From Epiperipatus broadwayi (taxonomy: Eukaryota > Onychophora > Udeonychophora > Euonychophora > Peripatidae): DNA of 64,000 nucleotides. The number at the start of each line of letters is the position of its first letter. The stretch's first letter is position 1. Under the pieces are notes generated by a model. The model was not told where the DNA came from and searched no databases. It saw nothing but the letters and a program-made list of their open reading frames with translations. The position numbers and the translations under genes were made by a program. Shown here in pieces: positions 48,772-61,725 of the stretch. The DNA is taken from assembly GCA_028023455.1 (NCBI GenBank), contig JAQFVV010012405.1, positions 5,913,334 through 5,977,333 on the forward strand, in the 5' to 3' direction.

Positions 48772-50762
48772 TTAGAGAGTCTGATATAGCTTCCATGTCT
48801 CTTGAAAAATGAATGTTGTGGCAAGAGTTTTGACTCTTTGTTTAATTTTCTCTATGCTCTGAATAAATAATGAGTTTTCATCTGGCTTGGGATGTTGGTA
48901 TTGTGCCTTGCACCTTACAATCCAAATGGCATAGGTGATGAAAATTGACAGCCTGATTGTAGGAATATCTCTTCCATGAATGCATTCTTTTATATTAAGT
49001 ATTTTGTAGTAATCTATCTTTGAATTGTTAAATATTATTGTTTTAATATTACTTAGACCCATGCATATTTTAATTATGTGGTCAAATGTTTCCTCATCCC
49101 TGCCACAGCTGTGGCAAATTGATTTGAATTTGGTGATAGATCTTTTATATCTGAGGAACCAGTTGACCGGCAAGGCATCCAGATTAATTTTAAGTAAGTA
49201 ATGTAAGTATTTTGGTTCTAGAGACCAATACTTGAATAGGGTAATCAGCTTATGATTAGTTATTCCTAATCTTGTAGTAGAGATTTGATTATTTTGTTTA
49301 GGATGCGATGGGCATCCCACAGCTTGATCTTGCTTTGATAGTTGTTATGGGCATTTGTATTTTGTTATATTGTTGACAGGATTAGGTGGTTAAGCCAGCT
49401 TAATTTTTTGGGGGGTGGGGTGTCGGTAGGAATTATGGATTCGGTGATCTGGTCATGGCCATACTTTTGGACTAGATTATATATCAGAGTGTGTGATTTC
49501 TGATAGTTAATTGAAGTGATGGAATGTAGTGACATTCCATTTAATCTTTTGTTTTCCTGCATGTTTCTCATGCTGATGGAAACAGTTTGCCCTTTCCATA
49601 GTAATCTTGAGCAATATTGCTCAATTTTCTTGATGAATGTTTTATTTGCATTCATCATTAAAGGTTATGCTATCATTGGTAGATAGTTTGCAATTTTGCT
49701 GTAAATCTTTATATTTAGCAGTGAAACCTTACCATAGAGCAAAAGGTATACCTTTGAGAGGGTCTAAGTGATCTGGTCTGTGGGCTGGAGGATTTTTTCC
49801 TGAAGTTCTTTAGACATTGCTGATTTGCGATTTTTAAATATTAAATCCCAGAAATTTCTGTGGTTCAGCTTGGAAGCGTGATTTGATTTTTTTTCCAGAT
49901 AGGATAGACCAAGCTGTGGATTTTCCTGTATTTATTTTTAGGTCTGATAGATTGGTATATTTGTCCAATATTTCATATAGTGTGTTTAGATATTTCTGAG
50001 TTGGCAGAATGATCAAGACATCATCCATGTAAGTGACTGCCTTGATCGCTCTTTTGAGTCTGGATATATATACTCCAGGTAGGTTATCTTCAATGTCTTT
50101 AAGAAGTGGATTGATGTAGCAGGCAAACAGGAGAGCACTGAGTGGAGATCCTTGTGGGATTGAAGTATTCGGAGTAAAACTGTTTGTATATACTCCATTG
50201 AGTGATATGGGAATTTCCCTATTGTGTAGTAAATTGTCCAGTATCTGAATTATCTGGGAGGAACACCAAGGCTCTCCAAAATATTCAGCAGTGTGCTGAT
50301 ATTGACTGAGTCAAATGCCTCAGATATGTCAAGTTGTACAGCAATGGGCTTGGATTTTCTGTTGGTTCTGATGTAATCCAAGAGTATTTTGGTTTCACCA
50401 ATCGCCGTGAGTGCTGATGAGCCTTTCTTGGCATACTGAGAGGACATGATATGACTCAGGATTTTATGTTGTATCTTATCTTTAATGACACCCTCTATAA
50501 TCTTTATTAAGAGTGGAGACATGGATATGGGTCTTATGTTGTTTATATCAGTAGGGTCTTTGCTCTTTTTGATAAATGGCACCAATGCAACTGGATATAA
50601 ATTTTTAATGAACCTTTGCTTTTGCGCAAGATGGTCAATCATTGGTTTATTAGTAAATCTACAGAACAGTTCATATAAAGATTTTGCCTTCAGTTCATAG
50701 TGACATGGGTATAGGGCTATTTCCATATAGATATATAAATGTATCATCTGTATGCTTGGCAT
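48772..50762 (-). mobile_element. L1-like (tentative L1/Tx1 group) LINE, reverse transcriptase to C-terminus
   Basis: Reading the minus strand: NIRPISMSPLLIKIIEGV, YAKKGSSALTAI, and motif A, QLDISEAFDSVN, come from the stretch 50762-50250. A frame change then leads to IPQGSPLSALLFACYINPLL (motif B, about 50165-50105) and YMDDVLI (motif C, about 50031-50011), then KFLGFNI. After further shifts, FIKKIEQYCSRLLWKG (49640-49590) recalls the 'IK.IE..I..FLWKG' block of L1-type ORF2. The end has CHSCGRDEETFDHI (49110-49070), a zf-RVT-like cysteine/histidine motif. At least three frameshifts inactivate it. The YMDD form is unusual for LINEs, which mostly have FADD or YADD. Clade placement is uncertain. 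Confidence 0.75.
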
Positions 50763-53700
50763 GTTGAGATAATTTCCGAAGTCATTTGGTTATTTCATGG
50801 TGATGAGAAGGGTGTTGATATGATGGGCTCTAGGATATTGATAATTGGCTTTGCTGGTTAGTTGGTAAAGTAAAGTTATCACATGCTGGTTATAGATTTA
50901 TGCTGGAGAATGGAGTTTGTTTTGGGGTACCGTAGCTGCTGATAGCTTCAGATATAGTTCTGAGTTCATTGAAATGGACACATAATGCAGCAGGATCAAA
51001 ACTCAAAAGATCAACAAACAGCAGAATAATTAAATGATTTTTAGTTGGTTTATATAGACCCACTGATCATTGTTTACCCACTCAAGAATTTAAAGAATCT
51101 CCCTAATCAGCATATCAGTGATTAAAATATTTTTACTCACTAAGCCAACAAATTTATACCAAATTTATAATTACAGTAATTTAAAATTTTCCAGATACAA
51201 AACTTAATAAAAGAAAATTATTTTAAGATTTACCTGAAAATGAACTGATTAGAATTGATAAAGAAACTTTTAGAGATTATGTATTGTTTCTGGACTTTAA
51301 CGAAAATATTTTCTGAAAAATAATAAATTTGGTTACAGAGTTAACTTTTTTGAAAAAATTGTTACGTTGAAATAGACCGAGCTAACTTTAAGCCTATTAT
51401 TAGTGTGTACATGTATATATGGAAGCAGTCGACCTACTCAGATCGAGCTTCACAGCCCACTCAGAATCTCCCATCACCAAACCATATTTAAACTCCATCC
51501 TTACGCATATATATATATGTATTTATTAATACATACATTTTTTTTGCTTAACTAATAAAATAATAACTGATATAGATATCTTAATAGAACTAATTTTAAT
51601 AAATAAATATTTGATTTTATTTTAATTCATATACGTGCGTAATGGATGTTTACATATTATAGGTGAGGGGAGATTAATTTTAAAACCTATATAAAGGAAA
51701 AATGTATTATATTAATGTATATTTTTAAAAATTACATGTATAATTTGTTATTTTTTAGTAATGGCGGTCATAAAGACCGACGCAATCTTGTAAGAATATT
51801 CTCGAATGTAATTAAGATAATTAATCGGAAATCCATTAGTCCGAATTAAAATGTTATAATTTTATAACAGTAATGTAAAAATCCATTAGTGGAAATTTTA
51901 TCCACTTCAAATTTGTTCTAAAATCTTAGATCATATTTTAAAACAATCGTTCGAGAAATTCTAACAGGATCGCATTGTCTTAAAAACTTACATTAACAAA
52001 AGGTGCATCCAATCAGCAAATTCCAGATCTGCTAAGGTCTAGTAACTAAAGTACATTCCAAGATAAACAGGGAAATAGTATAAATACTGCTAGATTTGAA
52101 TTCCAACAGGAGACTTGTAATTATAAAACAGCAATGGTAAATATAATCCATGCTTGTCATTATAATAACCCAATGTGTTGTGAGTAGTAGAAATTTTCAC
52201 CTTTCTCTCCGATCAACATGCTCATTCCCGCTCTCATCGCCCAGGATCCCATCACCCATGAATTTTAATGTACTTAAAGACTGAATAATGAAATGCTATC
52301 TGCCTGACCGACTAAATCTAATTAGATTTAGTTCATCATTTCCAATGGATGCTGAAATCATCAAGAATTGCTATTAATTACTAAGGTAAAGAACTCTAGC
52401 CGCTGCCTAATGTTTAAATTCTTAAGTTCAGCCTTCTGTAAATATTTCTCATAACCTTGTCTGTCATTTAAAATAATAATATTCTGTCAGCTGGTCTTTC
52501 GACCAGAAATTAATTATTTCATTAAATAATTTGTAAATTACTTACCTGCAATTAGCATGTAATTAACTCTATATAACTTTCTTTAATTTTCTTTTATCAT
52601 TGAGTCTCTATTAAATAAGTGTAATATTTTCTTTCATCTTCTTGCGGCAATAATATTTTTTAACTTTTATTATCGTGTTATATATATTTAAATATGCCAA
52701 TAATTTCTCAAATTCGCCAGTATATCGTTTTTCTTTTATTTTCCCCCTCTCTGATTTATAGGATGACTAGATTAACTTTAATAAAAACAAATCTTGTTAT
52801 TTTTATCTTAGTGAATGCTTGTGAATTTGGGGAAAACAAATTAATTATCTTATAATGTCATTGTAGAAAAACAAAGTCGAAATCTGTTTTTCTAAGAAAT
52901 GTTTTTTTTTATTTAAATAATAAGTGCTAACCTTAAAAACTTTATGAAATCAACTTTGTTTATTGTGAAATAAATAACCACCACCCCATTCATATATGTT
53001 TAAATTATGTTTAGTATAATATAAAAGCACTTATATCTGAATTTTCATATTTATTTAACATTGTGGGAAGTTTATAGATAAATTAAAGTAAGGGAGAAAG
53101 GGAGTCTCTGTTCCAATGATTATGTATTTTAGTAATAAGTTTAAATAATCCATTACTGTTTAGTATTTAAATCATACTATTACGTTGGGCATTCCCAATA
53201 TATATAGGTTATCAATCATTCGTCCTTAGTTTTTAAAATATTATATGTCTTTCGTTCCAAGCATTGTATGCAAACAGGCCTCTATGTTCAAACACACATA
53301 TTTGTGTCTTCGTGCTTCGTTCCAGGATTTTCAGTAATCCGGATCCCATATATTCATTCCAAGTCCAAGAACACGGCTGGCAAACCTCCCCGTGGGACTT
53401 ATTCGTCATATGAGCTATTGACATAAGGATGCTCCTGAAAGATCCGGCCTATTGTTATTAATACTGACACCTTCATTCTGTGAATCAAATCTGCCAAGTA
53501 GCAGAAAGAATTCGGTCACCATTCTTCGTCCTTTAATTTGGAAGCACATTTTTCGGATCCGAGATTGGGTCACCTAATTCCGCCATCATGCATACACCGC
53601 TCTCTTAAAGTTCTTGCCATAAATCAAACCCATGAATGTCCATAAACCATAATGTTATGATTCTACTAAACAGATTTCTTTATTATATTTATTAATATTT

Positions 53701-56700
53701 TCATATTGCATCTTTTTGAGACGCCATTATATATATATTAATGAGCTATCCCACATACGTTTCTCACTCGGTATAAACTGAGAGTAATTTACTTATACCT
53801 GTAAAGTATATTTTTGTCATAAAATTATCATTCTAAATATTCGGTCAAGTGCTATATTTTGTTCTTTCTGTAGGCGGATTGGTATCTCACAAAGATATTT
53901 CCACATAGCGCTAAATCAACTGTTCATCAGTATAGTTATTAATTATTGGCCTATGAGTTAGCTGCAATAAAATAGAGTAACAATTACAGTTGTCATTTTC
54001 TAAGTTATAAACAAATTTCATGTGATTTACCTATTACCGTGTAAATGTCAATCAAATTACATGTACGTCAAGAGGCCAATGACGATTAATGAAATAATAA
54101 AACCAAGTATTTATGCATACTTCTTTAAGTTAATAAATCTTATATATATCATAAACTTATAGAATCATTGTTTCTTTTTACTTAAAATATTAATATTTTA
54201 ATTATCAAATTATGCTTGCCCTGACTAGATAATCTCTTGCTAATCCGCTCTCTCTATGTATAATTAATGTGAAAGGTCACGACCTTTAAATGGGTCAGAC
54301 TTATATTTTATACTAAAATATTCTGTTATATAATTTCAAATTAGTCTTTTTGTGTCTCTGCTTTGCGATGCCGACGGAAAGAGATAAATTAGATCAGTAT
54401 CATCGGGATTGTTGCTCATAAGTTGATAGATCTGAAAAATAGGGCAGAGTTCATGAGTGTTCCTGACTTATGTATCTTGCACATGATTGGACTCGAGGTA
54501 CTTTTGCTTAGATGCTCGATCTTGTTATATGAACAGACAAAACCGACTGGTACAATACATAATGCAGCACTCACCAAAAAAAAAAACAAATTAAAATTAA
54601 CTTTGCTTAGCCAACATATGAATTAATATTGAGATAGGCAAGGCATATCAATATAGATAAAAGATTAATAAATAAATACAAGTGTTTTATCTCATTTTTC
54701 AGATCTTTAAATATATATATGACTTTTAATGTGTTTAATATATTATAATTTGAATGATGTTCAATGGATGGAGATGCTATAGAATAATATATCATTAATA
54801 GGGGACATCTTAAACAAAATCATCTGGGGTTTTTTTAAATTTAATATAAGATAATGGGTTAATCAAAATCAAATGTTTGGGAATTATATGATGAATAATG
54901 CAAAGTGGCCATTATTTAAAATATAATTTTGATATGTAAAGACCATTTACATTTCCCCTTAATAATAGTAAAAAAATCTTAAGAAATTCTTAATATTTTG
55001 TAACAAATATGTAATGCTAAATTATTTAATATCTATCACAGAATATGAGATCAAATTCAGTTTCAAATGAAATTATATAAGATGTAAAGAATTAAACTTA
55101 ATTCTTGGGAGATTTATATAATGTTGTGATTAATTCAGATGATATCTACAAATTGTTGGTATATATTTTCAGTAGCCAACAATTTCAGACAACAAAATAA
55201 AGAATTCTTTAAAATATGAGACATTATATGTATTAGTTTTTTTTTCGTTTAATTTAACAAAAGGGAAAATTAAAATATAGTATTGAATCACTATTTTTAT
55301 TACAATATAACTTTGATTATTGGATTGTTTATTTATTTTTCTATTTATATAAGATAAATAGTTTAGTTTAAATTTTTTATATTCTGTATAAAATGGATCA
55401 AGTTGTTGCAAGTTTTTAAAAAGACTATTCAATGATATAGAAAAATTCTCCTCTATAAATATGATTATCTAAAGATTCATTAAACTCTCATTCATTTTCT
55501 TCAGTACTAAAATGTTCTTAAAAGCTATTTTGTCAATTCTAAAATAATTGTTGTGTATATTTTAATTTTACAATATTTCATCTATTGTTGTGTGTGCTGC
55601 CTGCATTTTGATTATAGATAGGCAATGAAAATTGTTAAAAAAGTTGTAAACCATCTTTTATTGGCTAGACAAAGTATTAAAATTGTTATTGTAGGTATAA
55701 AAAAAAGACTGAATGGGGAGTTTCATAATGCAAGTATGCATTAATATTTCTTTACTTTTGTTTAAACTGTTTATCTTTTTATAATTTCCATAAACTTTTT
55801 ATAAGTATCTGCATCTTTCTTTTTTTTTTTACATTTTGTAATATTTTACTGCCTCCCAAATTAGGAAAGCTTATTTTATATACTATAATAGAGTTTACAT
55901 TAAGAGATTCAGACAGTTTAAATAGAAATGGATAACTATAATGCATTATGGAGATTTTATTTAGACTTTTTTTAGCAATAATGTTACTAAGCTTAGTGAC
56001 TTAAAACAGTCGTAGGTAATTTACAAGTTTTTGCCAGCTTATTTTATTTGTAATATTGTAACTGTCAGATATCCACAACCCACATGAAAATCATCTGAGT
56101 GCCATCTACATGTGTATTCCACATTCTGACATCCCAGAATACCAACTTTTTCCTTTACAACCCTGCTAAGGTCAGGAAGAAAATAAGAGATTCTTAACTA
56201 TTTTATGTAAGTCATTGATAGCAAATAATGATGACAAACTGCCAAAAATAATGAGACAAACGTAACATAATTATGTATATACAACATAACACATATACTG
56301 GTATAACTTTAGTTAATTAATTTATATATTAACCTATAGTGAATAAACCTTTCTAATTTTATTTGTATTGTTTTAATATAAATTATGCACAAATATAGTA
56401 TGTGGTGATATGAAGGTTTGCAATAAATATTTGATCGTTACTATTTTAGAGTACTATTAACGGTAATTGTTTGAATAAATTATGATCTACTACCTAGACA
56501 CCTAACTGCTCACACCTCTTATTTTTCTGTTCTAAACTAATCAACCCTGCCAAATGAGAATAATCCTATCAATTCCAGGCTGTGATATTAGAAAGAACTT
56601 AAAAAAAAAAAAATTGTAAAATACAGGGTATAACATCTGTATTACAATAGTTTCTGACTAAGAACCAGTTTATGATAAATTATATGCACATGGTAGGCAT

Positions 56701-58800
56701 TAATCTTCTATTGTGTATATCACATATTCATGACTGGCAGTCACAAACATATCACTATGCATATGTATGAAATCAAAGATAATATACGGTAGGCATTGAT
56801 CATCTACTGCATAATATTGTTTAAACAAAATAATAACTGTAAGGGACAAGCAATCACAAAAAATGTTACAATTATTTTATTAATGTGTTACATAAGAATG
56901 AATATCAGATATAACTAGCATAACCTGCATTGAGGGATACAAGCTGTCCACTTTTATCAATAATTTTTCTCTCAAACACAAGAATAGTTAACTCAAACTG
57001 ACATCTATTTAATATAACCTTAATCTAGCTTGTCTATGCAGCACAATTGATTTCCATTCATAATTTAAAATTTTACAGTTTTAACATTATTTATATTTTA
57101 AATAAAGTGTAAATAACTGATTTATACAACTTTTAATACCATGGCGAGATAAACTAATTGCCTTTTATAAATTAATTTATTATATCTAGCGCTGACTAAA
57201 TTGTGGTGTGATATTTAAATGGAATGAATGGCAATCTTTTGCCAAACTTGCTCATAAACAGATTAGTTACATAAGTATTTGTTAATGTATTTCATTAAAG
57301 TGGAGACAGTAATTAACTAAATATGAGTTTAAAGTTTACACTTATTTTTTTGTTTGTCATGATTAGATATTATCAGAGTTGATTTTTTATCATATCTATG
57401 ATGTAAGTTTTTAAGTCACAGTTCAGGTTTGATTAGAGGGATTTGGCATAATAGTTTGTTCTTCCAGTATCTCTGGACATTGGATTTTTACTTATCTTGG
57501 ATGGATATATAGTGGACAAATGTTCAGATGATTTCTTCTGTTGTTGCCAGCTTCTTTTTCAGGACTTGGCGATGGGTTTGTAGCCTGCCTTCTGCCAGCT
57601 TGACAGTGAGACAGATAATGGCTTTTCTATTTTTGCATGGTAGACTTGCTGGAACTATCAGATCAGAATTAATTAAAGCACAGTAATAATAATGGCAGAG
57701 TGATAATCACTGGAAAATTCAAGATAGAATAATCACAAAAGTAATTTCCAGCACTGTTTATGATTTTTAGCTATCTTATCAATAAAATTCGAATTCATCT
57801 CTTGTAGTTTGGATCCTCTGAGTTATTGGCCATAGATAACACTGTTACTTTCACTGAGGTCTAGTTAGCAGGAATAACAGCCTATTTAATTAAATTATTT
57901 ATCTCCTCAAACTTAATCTAGAAATCTGTTTACAAGCATTTTAATTACTTTTTCTAGAATGTCAGTTTCACCTCTTAACACCTTTTGCTTTTAGAATACT
58001 TTTAGCTAGAATTTATCTGTTTACATTTTAGAAAAATATTTTGTCTTTAACACATAATAACTTCTATAATTAATTATACCATATACATTTATCTGTCCAT
58101 TTATAATAGATATTTAATTTTAATTTCTAAAAATTTATTAAAACTTTTAAACTTAAAATTTTGTTCATAATTTTTACCATATGAACATGAAGCATATATA
58201 TATATATGTGCGCAAATATATAGCTTCAATATAAATTAACTTGCTATATTATTTTAAAAATAATCATAACTATATTTATGATCACAATAGCCTTGAGGAA
58301 GATGAGTGAGACATTGTCAAACTATCAGCTGATCACATCTAGGGGAAATTTTTCTATATTGTTGGATGAAAGGTTTTTTTTAAAGATTTATAATAACTAA
58401 ATCCATTTTCATACGGATTGGGAATTTTTCTCAATTGAGAATTTTCACAATGCTTTTAAATGCTTCTTCTATATATATATCAGTGGGACTGTATATGAAT
58501 AAATTGTAAGATATATTAAAGTTCCAAACCATCATCTGCTGTAATTTTCTCTTTCATTCTATACATTTCCACATGATGAAAAATCAAAATCTCCATTTAA
58601 TTTTATGTACGTCCTGTGAAGATTTTGATTTTTTTTTATCATATGGCATAAAATGAAATGAGAAATTGTTGTGGATGACACTTTGAAGATTTTATATCAC
58701 TTCAATTTGTTATATATATATGAGGTAATAGATTTTTGTCTTTTTCGCATTTTAATTAAACCATTAAATATCATATGATCAGATTTCTGTATGCATGCAC
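50763..58800. other. Long non-coding stretch without a supportable gene
   Basis: The part next to 50.8 kb may be upstream sequence of the L1-like element. Parts of 51.4-54.6 kb are less A+T-rich and may contain old repeats, but no boundaries, open frames or RNA genes are convincing. A tail-like block (CCTTGAGGAAGATGAGTG..TGTCAAAC, 58292-58332) resembles the Penelope-type tails but is too eroded to call. Confidence 0.3.
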
Positions 58801-58803
58801 AAG

Positions 58804-58964
58804 CTGTTAAAACCCTGGCATATTTATTTCCTACGATAGTGCCATCTAGTGCAAACTATAGTAATTAGTAGATACTATCTGGTTGTGCATCATAATCCCT
58901 ATCCAATGCTTTCCTACCCAATGGCACTATTGTGAGGAAAAATATTGCTGTTGTCATTTTAACT
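58804..58964. mobile_element. 161-bp TIR element related to the 19.3-kb element
   Basis: The left end CTGTTAAAACCCTGGC (58804) and the right end ..GTCATTTTAACTG (to 58964) form imperfect inverted repeats of about 43 bp that include AGTGCCA. The left flank and end (CACAAGCTGTTAAAAC, AGTGCCATCTAGTGCAA, TAGTAATTAGTAGAT) align with the terminus of the 19.3-kb element. There is no hammerhead in its centre, so it may be a deletion derivative. No clear target duplication. Confidence 0.55.
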
Positions 58965-60501
58965 GATTGAGAAATGAAAATGAATAAGTTTTATTTCTAA
59001 AATAAATTTTAGAAATTATTAAGGGTTTGTTTAAGTATTTATTGAGTTAGTATACAAATTGCATTGTCAGACAAAAGAACATTTTAATATTGAAAACTAT
59101 CAAGTCTTAATTTTGTATGTCAAATTTATTCTTGCAAGTTTGTTAATAAGGTTATTACATAGGGTAATTAAAAAAAAATCTTCTAATGATAGGAGTGGTG
59201 TAAAATATATATTTTCACTTGGGTATTAATATAAATTTTATATTTGGCAATACACATCTCCAGATTAAATTGTTTGTTTGTTTTTTTTTTTTTTAAAAAA
59301 AAAGGACATTAAAAGAATTACAAAATAAGCTAATTCCATTTAGAAATAATTTAATACTTCATAAATAAATTACAGAAATTTTCAGTGCATTGCCAAGTAA
59401 GAATATAAGTGCACACATTTGGTACAAAAAATGTTTTAGTTATTATTAGGAACAGAGACAACTCAGGAATTATTTCTCCTAAATCATTTGACAGACAATG
59501 CTAGTAAAAATATACCACGTCAATTTACTATATAAGTGCTGCATTCATTCTTGTTGTGATCAGAAATTGTTACTTTTTTAACTTTAAATATGGACTTGAA
59601 TTTTTGTTAAGGTCAATTTTTTGTTGTTATTATTAACATAAACATGATATTTATGAGTGTGGGTTGTTGTTTTGTTTTTGCTTTTTTTGGTTTATTCAGT
59701 GTTTTCAATCATGTGCAAAAATGTATTTATTTTTTAAATCACAATTTATCATTCGTGCATCTCAAACGTACATTATTGAAATTATTATATCTTATGCTTG
59801 AAGTGTTTAACAATTAAGTTGTAGCTTTAAAATATATATAGTCAATGTTTAAATAGCTTGAAATCGATAAATTATTGTTAATTTTTCCAATATATACCGA
59901 AATATAATTTCTTAAACAATTTAAAAGTCAAAATTTTCTATTAAGGCAAGTTAGTTAGTTTTCTTTGAATAGAATCTTACAATTTTTGCCGACCCATTGT
60001 TATCTTTAAATAACTATGAAAGATTTCGTTTCTTTGAAATATAAGCGACTATCTATTTGAAAAATGATTTTTCAGGATGGGGATGGTGGATTTTAATTAA
60101 TTAAATTACCTTTTAATGCTTTTTTTTTAAAAAAAAAAAAAGAGAGAGAGAGAGAAAGATGTGAATCTCTGACTTTTGAAAATATCTTATAACTTTATAT
60201 TATAAAAGGATAGCAGATATAACTATTGGTTTAAAATTAATGAAGCAACCAGCAATTAAAAACACTTATTTAGAAAAGTCTTTTATAATATTCTAGCTCA
60301 ATAATTGAATTTTAAATTAATATCGAATTGGAATTTTTTAAAAATCAATGTAAATAAATATTGTTTTAATAAATTTTGATGTAGTTATGAATAAAATAAA
60401 TTAAAATCAAGCCACTATGGTGAAATTAGAAGGTTTATTTCTTCATAAATTTGAATTGTATTAAGCAATCAAGAGTTTCATTTACTAGTACATACATAAA
60501 C
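58965..60501. other. Non-coding stretch without recognised features
   Basis: A+T-rich, with homopolymer runs and an (AG)n tract at 60142-60156. Nothing supportable seen. Confidence 0.35.
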
Positions 60502-60514
60502 AAATATTAACATA

Positions 60515-60685
60515 TTTTAGATCTAGTGTCTGAACCTACCCTGACACCTCTCTGAGGAGTGCCAAAGCACGAAACCATGGTCAGGGGTTTGGGGAGGGGT
60601 TCCTGACAGAGATATTTTAAGTGCTGGCTCTGGCTAAGCATTTATCATAAAGCTTGTAGAGGAATTGGCAATCCTCACTGTTTAT
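60515..60685 (+). mobile_element. 171-bp retrozyme-like insertion carrying a complete hammerhead ribozyme
   Basis: Bounded by an exact 13-bp duplication, AAATATTAACATA, at 60502-60514 and 60686-60698. The insert is G+C-richer than its flanks, has no ORF and no pol III boxes, and is mostly occupied by the hammerhead and its long helix I. Size, lack of coding capacity and the ribozyme fit the small animal elements known as retrozymes, which are thought to use Penelope-like machinery. That mobilisation route is inference here. Confidence 0.8.
60527..60608 (+). ncRNA. Type I hammerhead ribozyme, complete and apparently functional
   Basis: Core CTGAGGA is at 60552-60558. Helix II is GTGC (60559-60562), loop CAAA, GCAC (60567-60570). 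GAAA is at 60571-60574. Helix III is the self-complementary ACCATGGT (60574-60581). The cleavage base is C60582. Helix I pairs ACCTCT (60546-60551) with AGGGGT (60583-60588), six pairs with one G-U. It extends through CCC/GGG (60539-60541 with 60591-60593), GAACC/GGTTC (60532-60536 with 60598-60602) and TGTC/GACA (60527-60530 with 60605-60608), with internal loops that could contact loop II. Every invariant hammerhead base is present. Predicted cleavage is between 60582 and 60583. Confidence 0.92.
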
Positions 60686-60698
60686 AAATATTAACATA

Positions 60699-61309
60699 CT
60701 CTTTTATTCACACAAAACAACAGCAATACACTCTATTATTTACACTTTCAATGTTGTTGACAGTTTTGATTGTTCAGCAGTCTTCATATACATATTTTTA
60801 TAAATATTATTATACTTTTAAAACAAATTATCTATACGCATTTAAACATAGAAATGAAACTGATTTAATTTAAATTGATTTTTAGATTTTAATACTTTTA
60901 TTATTTTATTTGGGCGTAAACATCTACATTTAATTTTAACTTATTAAAGATTTCTTTATCTTCTTAGTCAGACATAAATCATATATTGTTTAGGCAAATA
61001 GTTAACATTTTAAAATGGATTCTTATTTAAGTATTATCTTCTTCCAGGAGCTTCTTCAAATAAATTGGACCGTCTTTTCTGTGCATTTTTTATAATTACA
61101 ATCTTCACATGTAATTGAAATAAAGTATTAAAATAAATTATAAACTATTAACTATTTTTTATTTTAATCAGATTTTTAAAATTTTTAATTACATTTTAGA
61201 AATAAATTTTTATTTTTCTCACTTGTTTAATTTTATAAATGCATTAATTTATCTTGATAATTGGCATTCATTGCATAAATATTTTCTGGGGGAGTGTTTT
61301 TAACCTTAG
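60699..61309. other. Non-coding stretch without recognised features
   Basis: A+T-rich. Nothing supportable seen. Confidence 0.35.
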
Positions 61310-61315
61310 CTAACT

Positions 61316-61725
<410 letters not shown>

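Noticed and set aside
53896-53932. Minus-strand CTGATGA, 22-nt spacer, GAAA, then a TATCT/AGATA stem: looks like a hammerhead
   Set aside because: Helix II pairs poorly with an extra base before GAAA, the position equivalent to U16.1 is C, and no helix I can be formed.
57540-57680. Minus-strand open stretch with an Arg/Lys-rich, helix-like translation
   Set aside because: Short, interrupted by stops on both sides, and without recognisable motifs.
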